NCBI GenBank assembly: GCA_050942875.1
Contig: JBMNOD010000040.1
Span: 1-28,103, forward strand
Source: JAAZAI01 sp050942875
Lineage (GTDB): Bacteria; Verrucomicrobiota; Kiritimatiellia; RFP12; UBA3636
Direction: 5' to 3'
DNA: 28,103 bases
This document shows, one piece after another, positions 15,589 to 23,534 of the stretch. Within the stretch, counting starts at the first letter, position 1; each line of letters begins with the position of its first letter. Both the position numbers and the translations under genes were made by a program. Under the pieces are notes generated by a model. That model saw only the letters and a list, made by a program, of their open reading frames with translations. It did no database searches and was not told the DNA's origin.

Positions 15589-15617
15589 ACTCGCACATCC
15601 AATAAACTCGCACATCT
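15584..15617 (+). repeat. 17-bp tandem duplication containing the PATR stop codon
   Basis: AATAAACTCGCACATCC is followed directly by AATAAACTCGCACATCT (16 of 17 identical). The first copy contains the TAA stop of the PATR gene. It parallels the duplication at 11604-11633. Confidence 0.85.
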
Positions 15618-15630
15618 AAAAATAACAACC

Positions 15631-17847
15631 ATGAAAAAAATCATCTCACTGTTCCTGTTGCTGCCTCTTCTCGTCGCTCCGTCCGCCCCGGCGCAGGTGG
15701 TCGACAAGATGCTCGTTGACAACAGCAATCTCGAAACCGATGCCGACGGCGACCAGTGGCCCGATGGCTGGCCGAAGCTGAAAGCCGGCGGCTCGTGGGA
15801 ACAGGAGGACGGCAACCATTTCATCCGCCTGCGCAGCACCGAGCCCGGCGCCATGGTCATGCTCTACCGCGAAATCAACATCCCCGCCGGCGTCGAGGCG
15901 ATCGAAGTCGCCTTCCGCCAGCGCATCGCCGGGCTGAAGCTCGGCAGGCAAGTGTGGTTCGACGCGCGGATCATGATGGAGTTCATGGACGCAAGCCGCC
16001 AAAAAGTCTCGCCCAACCCCAAAGTCCCCTGCTCCCGCAAGGACACCGACGGCTGGGTCGAGAAGAGCGTCGCCTTCCCCGTCCCCGAAAACGCGCGAAT
16101 CCTCAAGTTCATGCCCACGCTCTTCAACGTCGAATCCGGCACCTGGGACCTCGACGACATCGTCGTGCGCGCCGTCGATCCCGCTCCGTTGAAGGCCAAG
16201 GCGGAAGCCGAGGCCGCCGCCCGCGCACAGAAGGCGGCCGAGGGAATCGCCCGGCGCCGCGCCAAGGCGGGCGAAACGCTGAAGCAAAGCGGCTCGCTCA
16301 TCCCCAACGGCGACTTCGAGAAGCCCAACAAGGACGGCTCCTTCGCCGCCGGCTGGGGCAGGACGTCGCCCACGACGATCTGGGGCGAGGAGGACGGCAA
16401 CCGCTTCCTGCGCCTCGTCTCCACCGAACCCGGCAAGATGGTCATGGTCTATCGCACCTACGACATCCCCGCCGACGCCGAAGCCCTTGAGCTGTCATGG
16501 CGCCAGCGCGTGAGCGACCTCAAGACAGGCGAAAAGCCCTGGTTCGACGCCCGCTTCCTCTTCGAGTTTCTTGACGCCTCCGGCAACAAGCTCTCCGGAA
16601 AGCCCGGCCCCTCCTACACCCAGCGCAACACCAAGGGCTGGGTCGACAAAAGCACGCGCTTCCTCGTCCCCGAAGAAGCCGTCACGCTCGTCGTCATGCC
16701 AACGCTCTTCCAAGTCAAGGCCGGAACGTTCGACATCGACGACCTCAGGCTCGCGCCCACCGATCCGGCCCCCATCCTCGCCGCCCGCGAAGAACGGAAG
16801 AAGATCGAGGCCGCCCGCCATGTCCCGCCCGAGGAGCCCGACAAGGCCAAGTGGCCGCCGATGCTCAAGGTCGTCGGCAACCGCCTCCGCGACCCCGCGG
16901 GCAACGAGGTCTGGCTGCAAGGCGTCAACGCCGGCGGCCTGGAGACCCTGCCGCACGACAAGCAGGTCGTCAAGTCGGTCGTCGTCGCCATCGACGACTG
17001 GAACGCGAATTGCATCCGCCTGCCCATGAAGGAGGAGTTCTGGCACGGGCGGAGCCCCTACCAGAACGACGGCGGGAAGGCCTACCGCGAAACCATCGAC
17101 CAGATCATCACGCTGACGGCCAACCGCGGCGCCTACCTCGTGCTCGACCTCCATCGCTTCCGGGCCCCGAAGCAGGAGCACGCCGACTTCTGGAAGGACG
17201 CCGCCACGCGCTACAAGGACCACCCCGCCGTGCTCTTCGACGTCTTCAACGAACCCCACGGCATCTCGTGGGACGTCTGGCGCGACGGCGGCTTCGTCGG
17301 CAAGAAAACCGACGACGATGAATCGGCCTTCCTCTCCGACGAGGAGAAGCGCAAGAACCAGGGCTTCGAATCCGTCGGCATGCAAGGCCTCGTCGACGCC
17401 GTCCGCTCGACGGGCGCGAAGAACGTCATCGTCGCCGGCGGCGTCTTCTGGTGCAACGACCTCACCGGCATCGTCGACGGCTACGCGCTCGAGGACAAGA
17501 CCGGCAACGGCATCATGTACTCGTGGCACACGTACCACTGGCATCCCGGCTGGGCGCGCGTCCTCCCGGTCGCCGAAAAGCATCCGATCTTCCTCGGCGA
17601 AGTCGGCGCGGACACCCAGAAGATGGGCTTCATCCCCGACGCCGACCAGGAGGACCCCTACACCTTCGTGCCGGACATGCTCGGCTTCATCCAGAAACAC
17701 CGCATCAACTGGACGGGCTGGTGCTTCCACCCCAAGGCGGCCCCCCGCATGATTCTCGACTGGAGCTACACCCCCACCCCGTTCTGGGGCGAATTCGCCA
17801 AAGACGCATTGAACGGCAAGCCGTTCGAAATGAAGAAAATGCGCTGA
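15631..17847 (+). CDS. Secreted multidomain GH5 enzyme with two tandem carbohydrate-binding-like modules
   Basis: A 738-residue exported enzyme. Residues 1-21 are a signal peptide (ISLFLLLPLLVAPSAPA). Two homologous beta-sandwich modules follow at about 25-183 and 221-380. They share WxxEDGNxFxRLxSTEPG, VMxYR, RQRxxxLK and WFDAR, and each ends in a [WF]D[LI]DD calcium-site-like motif, as in CBM4/9-type modules. An Ala/Lys/Glu-rich helical linker joins them at about 186-216. The GH5 barrel from about 411 has FDVFNEPHG with acid/base Glu541 and FLGEVGA with nucleophile Glu657. The barrel is a paralogue of the GH5 at 11638. The leader TAAAAATAACAACC has no Shine-Dalgarno sequence. It probably cuts an insoluble beta-glycan held by the modules. 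Confidence 0.9.
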   Translation: MKKIISLFLLLPLLVAPSAPAQVVDKMLVDNSNLETDADGDQWPDGWPKLKAGGSWEQEDGNHFIRLRSTEPGAMVMLYREINIPAGVEAIEVAFRQRIAGLKLGRQVWFDARIMMEFMDASRQKVSPNPKVPCSRKDTDGWVEKSVAFPVPENARILKFMPTLFNVESGTWDLDDIVVRAVDPAPLKAKAEAEAAARAQKAAEGIARRRAKAGETLKQSGSLIPNGDFEKPNKDGSFAAGWGRTSPTTIWGEEDGNRFLRLVSTEPGKMVMVYRTYDIPADAEALELSWRQRVSDLKTGEKPWFDARFLFEFLDASGNKLSGKPGPSYTQRNTKGWVDKSTRFLVPEEAVTLVVMPTLFQVKAGTFDIDDLRLAPTDPAPILAAREERKKIEAARHVPPEEPDKAKWPPMLKVVGNRLRDPAGNEVWLQGVNAGGLETLPHDKQVVKSVVVAIDDWNANCIRLPMKEEFWHGRSPYQNDGGKAYRETIDQIITLTANRGAYLVLDLHRFRAPKQEHADFWKDAATRYKDHPAVLFDVFNEPHGISWDVWRDGGFVGKKTDDDESAFLSDEEKRKNQGFESVGMQGLVDAVRSTGAKNVIVAGGVFWCNDLTGIVDGYALEDKTGNGIMYSWHTYHWHPGWARVLPVAEKHPIFLGEVGADTQKMGFIPDADQEDPYTFVPDMLGFIQKHRINWTGWCFHPKAAPRMILDWSYTPTPFWGEFAKDALNGKPFEMKKMR

Positions 17848-17887
17848 CCCCCCCTCGACCGACAACCCGCAACTCAGGAGCATCGAC

Positions 17888-20800
17888 ATGAAAAAACACA
17901 TTCGTAAAAAACAAGGCCGTTGGATCTTCTTCCTCATCGCATGGGCCATGCCGACCCTGCTTCTCGCACAGGACACCGGCTGGAACCAGACCGGCGCCGG
18001 CCCCTACAACTACACCAACACGGCGAACTGGGTGGACGGCGACGTCAACGGCGTCTGGGACTCCACCCTGACGCTGACCAAAGCGCAAACCGTCGAGTTC
18101 GACTGCGATGCCGCCATCCCGTCGTTGGCCTTCAACTACGCCGGCGGCTACAACCTCACCCTGCAGTCCGATGGCTCGACAAACCGCACGCTCGCACTCA
18201 ACGGCGACATCAGCGCGGCGCCCGTTGCCAAATCACGAACCATCACCATCGGCAGCACAACGGCCGACAACGGCCTCGACGTCGATCTCGGCGGCGCCAC
18301 GCGCAACTTCAGCGCCACCTCTGGCCAAAACCTCGTCATCGCCAACGACATCGCCAACGGAGGCGTCTCGATCACAGGCGAAGGCGCAGTCACCTTGAGC
18401 GGCGCAAACACCTTCGAGGACGGCGTGATCCTGAAGGAAGGCACGCTCAAGCTCGGCAACGCCTCGGCGCTCGGCACCGGCGCCTTCGACATCGGCGACA
18501 CGACCGGCTCGACCGCCGTGCAGATCGATTCGACCGTGGGCAATCTCGTGAACACGCAGAACAACCCGCAAAACTGGAATCAGGACTTCGCTTTTTCCGG
18601 ATCGCAAAACCTTGATCTCGGCACCGGCGACGTCACCCTTGCCGGGAACCGAACCATCAATGTGGCCAGTCGGACGCTCACCGTCGGCGGCGCGATCGGC
18701 GGCGACTCGCATTCCCTCACCAAGGAAGGAACCGGCAAACTGGTTCTCAATGGCACCAACACCTATTCCGGCGGCACGGTCGTCAACGCCGGCAGCCTTG
18801 AATTCGGCGGCGGCGCAATCCCCGAGACGGGATCGATTTTCGTCAATGTCGCCGGGGCGATCAACCCCGGCAGCGCATACCCGACGATCCAGGGCTTGCT
18901 GGACAGCGGCAAGATCGACCAGACGTCGTCCGGCACGCTGGCTTTGAGCGGCGACAGCAGCGAGAGCATCGACTTCAGCGCCAGCGGCTACGACAACCTC
19001 ATGCTGGGCGCCTCGACCGCCTCGGCCTACACCGGCACGTTGACCCCCTTCAATGGCGTCTACCGCCTGGGCGGCGGCGGCGCCAACCTGACCTTGGCGG
19101 AGCCCAACACGCTGACCGGCGCCAACAGCCTGGTTGTCTGCGCCCCGGGCTCGGACGCAGGATCGCCCCGAATCATCGCCCCGCAGGACTTCACCGGGGA
19201 CACCACCGTCGAAAGCCAGAGCCTCACCCTCTCGGGCTCCGAAGGCGCCCTTGCCGCCTCCGACGTGCTCGTCAAACGTGGCGCCGCCTTGAACTTCACG
19301 CGCGAAACGGAGTCGGATCCCGGCACAACGCGCGTGGGCAATGTCCGTCTTGAAGCCTCGACGCTGAACGTCTACGCCCGGAAGAGCGTGGACGCCACCG
19401 AGACGATCGGCGGCACCCTGACGCTGGCGCCCAGCCCCGACATGGGCGGCACGCCGCAGCTCTACATCGGCAACAACAGCAAAAACATCCACCTCAACAT
19501 CCAGCGCGTCGAGCGCGACGGCGAGGGGATTTTGAACGTCACGGCCAACAACGCCTCCATCGGCACCTCGGACTTCACCTCCGGATGCAACATCACCATC
19601 AACGAGGGCGCGGAGGCCATTGGCACGGGCACGGACGGCACCACCACCTGCCCCGTCATCCCGTGGGCGCGTTCAAACGGCAGGCTCATGACCTACCACC
19701 CAACGCTCGGCCTGCGCCTGCTCGACCGCACCACGGAATTCAACTCCTACGCGAACGGCTATGTTGGCTCGGTCGCAACGCCCGGCGAAAACCTCCTGAT
19801 CAATGCCGGCACGACAATCGAATTCACAAACGCCGTGAACGTGGTCAACGCCATTGAGTCCACCTATGGCGCCACGTTCCGTTTGCATGTCACCAACGGC
19901 GTCCTGCACGTCGCCTCCGGCGCGATCTTCTTCGACGCCAATTCAACGGGATACCTCAATGCGAACCTCGATTTCGGCAACCGCCGCGGGTACATTGTGG
20001 ATCGAGCAGGCAAACAACAGGTCCTGCAAGGTTCCGTGGCGGGCACGGGCGGACTGACGCTCGCAAACTACAGCACGGGGAACAGCACCTACAGCACAGG
20101 CACGGGCATCACGCTGAGCAGCCGCGACAACACCTACCAAGGCGACACCCACATCCACGGACGAGTCTCGGTCAACACCGGAAATTTCTTCCCGGGCGGC
20201 AGCCGCCTCGGCGATCTCCACGTGCATGGCTACTTCCAATTTGGGCACACAAGCGCCTCGCAAACGATCAACGGCCTGAATGGCGCCGGGTACATCTATC
20301 TCTCAAACAGCTACAACATCACGCTCACGGTGGGCGACAACGACGCCAACGGCGATTACACGGGGCGCTTGAATCGTTCAAACGGCAACTTCCATCTAAC
20401 GAAAATCGGCGCGGGCACGCAGCGCTTCGGCGGCGAGTGCACGCACAATGGCGCAACGACCGTGGATGGAGGCACGTTGATCGTCGACGGCTCCTTCACG
20501 AGATCGGCAGTCACCGTCAACACGGACGCCTCCCTCAAAGGCGCCGGCGCCTTCGGACGCACCGGCTCCGCCATCACCGTCAACAACGGCGCCACGCTGG
20601 CGCCGGGCGGCGCGGACGGCCTCGGCACCATGACCGTCTCGCAAGGGAACGTCGTCTTCGCCGACGGCGCGACGATGGAGGTGACCGCCGGCGAAAACGG
20701 CCAGAGCGCCCTGAGCGTCGCAGGCGACGTCACCGGTGCTTGCACGGTTCCCGTCGCCGTCAACGGCACAGGATTCGGCAAGTGGAAGATCCTCGACGCC

Positions 20801-20920
20801 GCCTCCATCGAACCGACGTTCGTCAGCGCCACCGAAGGCGTGCTGGTCACGCTCGAAGCCGACGGCACCCAGCTCTGGGCCGAACGGCTCAACCCCGTCA
20901 CAACCATCGTCGTCCGCTAA
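17888..20920 (+). CDS. Secreted autotransporter-associated beta-strand repeat (PATR-type) protein
   Basis: A 1010-residue exported protein, second of its kind in the locus. Residues 1-27 are a signal peptide with a long basic start (KKHIRKKQGR, then WIFFLIAWAMPTLLLA). Canonical PATR repeats are seen: ISGEG-like ITGEGAVTLSGANTFEDG near 158-175, LTKEGTGKLVLNGTNTYSGG near 277-296 and LTKIGAGTQRFGGECTHNGA near 836-855. Between them lies a divergent middle section. The chain ends TQLWAERLNPVTTIVVR, parallel to the first PATR protein, and has no outer-membrane barrel. AGGAG lies ten bases upstream of the ATG, one of few good ribosome sites here. It shares the segment WARSNGRLMTYHPTLGLRLL with PATR proteins of this style. 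Surface attachment or substrate binding is inferred. Confidence 0.85.
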   Translation: MKKHIRKKQGRWIFFLIAWAMPTLLLAQDTGWNQTGAGPYNYTNTANWVDGDVNGVWDSTLTLTKAQTVEFDCDAAIPSLAFNYAGGYNLTLQSDGSTNRTLALNGDISAAPVAKSRTITIGSTTADNGLDVDLGGATRNFSATSGQNLVIANDIANGGVSITGEGAVTLSGANTFEDGVILKEGTLKLGNASALGTGAFDIGDTTGSTAVQIDSTVGNLVNTQNNPQNWNQDFAFSGSQNLDLGTGDVTLAGNRTINVASRTLTVGGAIGGDSHSLTKEGTGKLVLNGTNTYSGGTVVNAGSLEFGGGAIPETGSIFVNVAGAINPGSAYPTIQGLLDSGKIDQTSSGTLALSGDSSESIDFSASGYDNLMLGASTASAYTGTLTPFNGVYRLGGGGANLTLAEPNTLTGANSLVVCAPGSDAGSPRIIAPQDFTGDTTVESQSLTLSGSEGALAASDVLVKRGAALNFTRETESDPGTTRVGNVRLEASTLNVYARKSVDATETIGGTLTLAPSPDMGGTPQLYIGNNSKNIHLNIQRVERDGEGILNVTANNASIGTSDFTSGCNITINEGAEAIGTGTDGTTTCPVIPWARSNGRLMTYHPTLGLRLLDRTTEFNSYANGYVGSVATPGENLLINAGTTIEFTNAVNVVNAIESTYGATFRLHVTNGVLHVASGAIFFDANSTGYLNANLDFGNRRGYIVDRAGKQQVLQGSVAGTGGLTLANYSTGNSTYSTGTGITLSSRDNTYQGDTHIHGRVSVNTGNFFPGGSRLGDLHVHGYFQFGHTSASQTINGLNGAGYIYLSNSYNITLTVGDNDANGDYTGRLNRSNGNFHLTKIGAGTQRFGGECTHNGATTVDGGTLIVDGSFTRSAVTVNTDASLKGAGAFGRTGSAITVNNGATLAPGGADGLGTMTVSQGNVVFADGATMEVTAGENGQSALSVAGDVTGACTVPVAVNGTGFGKWKILDAASIEPTFVSATEGVLVTLEADGTQLWAERLNPVTTIVVR

Positions 20921-20943
20921 CAACACATCTAAAGCACAAAACC

Positions 20944-21966
20944 ATGACCAGCACGACCGCCTATCTCAAAAGCCCCTGGCAAACCAAGCTTCGCACCATC
21001 AGCCTGCCCGCGCAACCGCGGGCAGGCTGGGTGCGGCTTCGTGTCGATGCCTGCGGACTCTGCGGAACCGATGTCACGTCGGCAATCACCGCCAAGGACT
21101 GGCAACCCTTCGGCCACGAAATCGCCGGCACGATCATCGACCTCGGTGAAAACGTCGACGCCAAGCGCCTGCCTGCCGGAACGACGGTCGTCGTCGAATC
21201 CGCCAGCGCCTGCGGCTGGTGCGATGTCTGTCGCGACGCCCATCCCGACCTCTGCAGGAGCGGAGCGCCCAGCATCTGGGGGGAGCCCGCGCTCGGCTTC
21301 AGCACGATCATCGACGTGCCGACCTGCGCCTGCGTCCCCTACGCCGGGCTCGCGCCCGAAGTCGCCAGCCTGACGGAGCCGGCCGGCGTCGCCTACGACA
21401 TGGTCGCCACGGCCGACATCCGCCTCGGCGACCGCGTCTGCGTCGTCGGCCCCGGCCCCATCGCGCTGGTCGCCATCGCGCTGGCGTTCCGCCGGGGCGC
21501 GTCCGACGTCGTCTGCATCGGCCCCCGCCATGCCAAGGCCCGCCTCGCGCTGGCGCGCGACCTCGGCGCCTCGATCCGGTTCTCCGACGACGCGCCCGCT
21601 CTCGCCGCACTCGCAAAGCGGTTCGACCGCGTGCTGATGACGGCGCCGACCGAAGCGATCGCGCCCGCCCTCGCCTATCTGGCCTACGGCGGCATCCTCA
21701 CCTACATCGGCATCGGAACGAGCGATCCGACCATCGCCTTCGACGCCAACGACTTCCACTTCCGCAAGCTCCAGCTCCGCGCCAGCTTCGCCTCGCCGGC
21801 GATGTACTTCCCGGCCGTGCTCCGCCTGCTCGCCGCCGGCGCCATCCCAGGCGAAGCGCTCATCTCGCACACCTTCCCGCTCGACCGCATCGCGGACGCC
21901 CTCGCCACCGCCCGCGACGACAAGGCGAACGCAATCAAAATCATCGTTTCCCGTTCGGGCGAATAA
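20944..21966 (+). CDS. Zinc-dependent medium-chain alcohol/polyol dehydrogenase
   Basis: A 340-residue cytoplasmic MDR dehydrogenase, similar to sorbitol, threonine and galactitol-type dehydrogenases. Catalytic zinc ligands are Cys40 (GLCGTD), His58-Glu59 (GHE) and Glu145 (LTEPAG). The structural zinc lobe has Cys90, 93, 96 and 104. The Rossmann motif is VVGPGPIALVA at 167-177, with Pro where the family usually has Ala. It should oxidise a sugar alcohol or the 3-OH of a sugar with NAD(P). It starts 23 bp after the PATR gene; a longer in-frame start at 20437 overlaps that gene and is rejected. The leader CACATCTAAAGCACAAAACC matches that of the multidomain GH5 gene in its CACATCTAAA part. Confidence 0.9.
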   Translation: MTSTTAYLKSPWQTKLRTISLPAQPRAGWVRLRVDACGLCGTDVTSAITAKDWQPFGHEIAGTIIDLGENVDAKRLPAGTTVVVESASACGWCDVCRDAHPDLCRSGAPSIWGEPALGFSTIIDVPTCACVPYAGLAPEVASLTEPAGVAYDMVATADIRLGDRVCVVGPGPIALVAIALAFRRGASDVVCIGPRHAKARLALARDLGASIRFSDDAPALAALAKRFDRVLMTAPTEAIAPALAYLAYGGILTYIGIGTSDPTIAFDANDFHFRKLQLRASFASPAMYFPAVLRLLAAGAIPGEALISHTFPLDRIADALATARDDKANAIKIIVSRSGE

Positions 21967-21986
21967 TTCAAATTGGAGTGTTTATC

Positions 21987-23060
21987 ATGAAAACCCGTCT
22001 AGGCGTCATCGGCGCCGGCTACATCTCGCGATTCCATTTCAAGGCATACCAGAAAATGGGCGCCGACGTCCGCATCGTGGCGGACACGAACGCAGCGGCC
22101 GCGCGCGCGGCCGCTGCGCCATTCAACGCCGCCACCGTGAACGACTGGCAGGACGTCGTCAACAGTCCCGACGTCGATGCCGTGACCATTCTCGTGCCGT
22201 CCGCCCTCCATGCGCCGATCGCCCGCGCCGCGCTCGAAGCCGGGAAGCATGTCGTCAGCGAAAAGACGCTCGCGCTTTCGGCGGGCGATTCGCTGGCGCT
22301 GGCCCGGCTGGCCGAAGAACGCAACCTGCTGCTCTTCACCAGCTACATGAAGCGCTTCTTCCCCGCCGTCCAAAAGGCGAAATCGCTCATGCCCCGCCTC
22401 GGCCACGTCACCAGCGTCTACTGCCGCACCTATCAGGGCGTCAGCGGAGCCAATCTGCACACCGGCGCCACCATCGGGGCGCCGTGGGGACGCGGAGCCG
22501 ACGGCGTCTCGTCCATCATGAAGCTCTCCGGCGGCGGAATCCTCGTCTGCGGCGGCAGCCACATCTTCGACCTGCTCCTCTTCCTCGTCGGCAAGCCCCA
22601 ACGCGTCTATGCCCGCCAATTCCATCGTCCGGAATCCGATGTCGACATCATGACCCATGCGCTCTTCGACTTCGAAGACGGCGGCATCGGCCACTTCGAA
22701 GGCAACTGGCACCCCCTCAACCGGGTCGGCTGCCAGCGCGACGGCTGGGACGAAGGCTTCGAAATCAGCGGCGTCGGCGGACGCCTCGTCCTGAAGACGC
22801 CGGTCTGGAACGAACCGGAGCGCCATCCGCCGCTGCTGCGCTTCCACGACGCCGCCGACGGAAGCTGGACTGACTATTCCACGGACATCGTCTGCCCGTT
22901 CGAAATGGCGGAACGCCATTTCCAGGGACAAATCGCCAAGGGCGAACAAGGCGACTTCGACCGCTACGTCGGCTACCGCGTCGACCAGCTTCTCGAAACC
23001 ACCCAGCAATCCGCCACCCAAGGCCAGCCCCTCGACATCCCCTGGGCCGATTGTAAATAA
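21987..23060 (+). CDS. Gfo/Idh/MocA-family oxidoreductase
   Basis: A 357-residue NAD(P)-dependent sugar or inositol oxidoreductase. The N-terminal Rossmann motif is GVIGAGYIS at 6-14, and the catalytic motif SEKTLAL at 91-97 contains Lys93; the family usually reads EKP, so Thr94 is a variant. A GGSHIFDLLLFLVG block near 189-202 is the usual active-site helix with His. No twin-arginine or Sec signal is present, so it is cytoplasmic. It lies 20 bp after the dehydrogenase with a GGAG ribosome site, and the pair probably handles one sugar released by the locus, for example oxidation then reduction at different carbons. The substrate is unknown. Confidence 0.9.
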   Translation: MKTRLGVIGAGYISRFHFKAYQKMGADVRIVADTNAAAARAAAAPFNAATVNDWQDVVNSPDVDAVTILVPSALHAPIARAALEAGKHVVSEKTLALSAGDSLALARLAEERNLLLFTSYMKRFFPAVQKAKSLMPRLGHVTSVYCRTYQGVSGANLHTGATIGAPWGRGADGVSSIMKLSGGGILVCGGSHIFDLLLFLVGKPQRVYARQFHRPESDVDIMTHALFDFEDGGIGHFEGNWHPLNRVGCQRDGWDEGFEISGVGGRLVLKTPVWNEPERHPPLLRFHDAADGSWTDYSTDIVCPFEMAERHFQGQIAKGEQGDFDRYVGYRVDQLLETTQQSATQGQPLDIPWADCK

Positions 23061-23065
23061 GCATC

Positions 23066-23081
23066 AGCGGCTGGCGGCCAG
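23066..23081 (+). repeat. Heptad repeat after the oxidoreductase gene
   Basis: AGCGGCTGGCGGCCAG lies six bases after the TAA stop, in the same sense relative to the gene as the copies after the DUF4038 gene and parC. Confidence 0.65.
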
Positions 23082-23250
23082 GCATTCGCCATACTTCCGG
23101 CGAAGGGGCGTTCGCGCACGGAGATTCGACCGCTCTACCATGATTTCGAAAACAAGATTATGGTTTTCGCCTTCGCTTTCACCTTCTTCCTGTGGGCAGA
23201 TTCTTGCCCGCAAGCCCCGCAACCCGCAAAAACCCTCGCCACCTCTCCCG

Positions 23251-23275
23251 TGGGTGGGCACCGTGAGCCCACCCA
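23251..23275. repeat. Hairpin related to the dispersed GC family
   Basis: TGGGTGGGC (23251-23259) pairs perfectly with GCCCACCCA (23267-23275) around ACCGTGA. The loop shares CCGTG with the ABC-gene copy at 1094-1115 and the copy after parC. Flanking smaller hairpins: GGGCA/TGCCC at 23194-23209 and CTGGGG/CCCCAG at 23290-23304. Confidence 0.6.
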
Positions 23276-23338
23276 AGACATTCCGGAGTCTGGGGCGTCC
23301 CCAGCCAACACCCCTCATCACCTCTTCTCCCTCCTCTC

Positions 23339-23380
23339 CGCAAATCGGGCAAGTCGCTGAAAGCGATCGCCCGATTTGCG
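23339..23380 (+). terminator. Long two-part hairpin, possible terminator of the polysaccharide locus
   Basis: CGCAAATCGGGC (23339-23350) pairs perfectly with GCCCGATTTGCG (23369-23380). Inside, TCGCT (23354-23358) pairs with AGCGA (23362-23366) around GAA. A short CTTTTCTT run follows at 23383-23390. The T-run is weak, so this could instead be a repeat or a regulatory structure. Confidence 0.5.
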
Positions 23381-23407
23381 CCGCTTTTCTTCACCCCGGA
23401 TTTATGG

Positions 23408-23413
23408 TACACT
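23408..23413 (+). promoter_or_regulatory. Candidate extended -10 box for parE-parC
   Basis: TGG-TACACT forms an extended -10 with a match at TA...T; the -35 position (TTTTCT, 17 bases upstream) is poor. It would leave a leader of about 115 bases before parE. Confidence 0.35.
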
Positions 23414-23534
23414 GACTCTTAATTCGTTTCTTGCATCGGTGCCACGGCCATGCGGCGGCGCCTCCCGTTTTCGGGCGGTCGCATGGGCGGCGCGGCATCC
23501 AACTCCTTCCCCCTTCCCCCCAACGCAATTGACC

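Larger units (their letters stand above)
23061..23534. other. 474-bp intergenic region rich in hairpins, upstream of parE
   Basis: No frame here resembles a protein. The region holds a heptad repeat, at least four hairpins (23192-23211, 23251-23275, 23290-23304, 23339-23380) and a possible extended -10 promoter at 23408-23413. The hairpins share a theme of GC arms but not one sequence. Confidence 0.6.

Noticed and set aside
12841..20920. Classical type V autotransporters
   Set aside because: PATR repeats are present but neither protein has a C-terminal beta-barrel domain.
23140..23415. Small open frames (66-91 residues) in the gap before parE
   Set aside because: They overlap each other and the hairpins, have no ribosome site and no recognisable motif.
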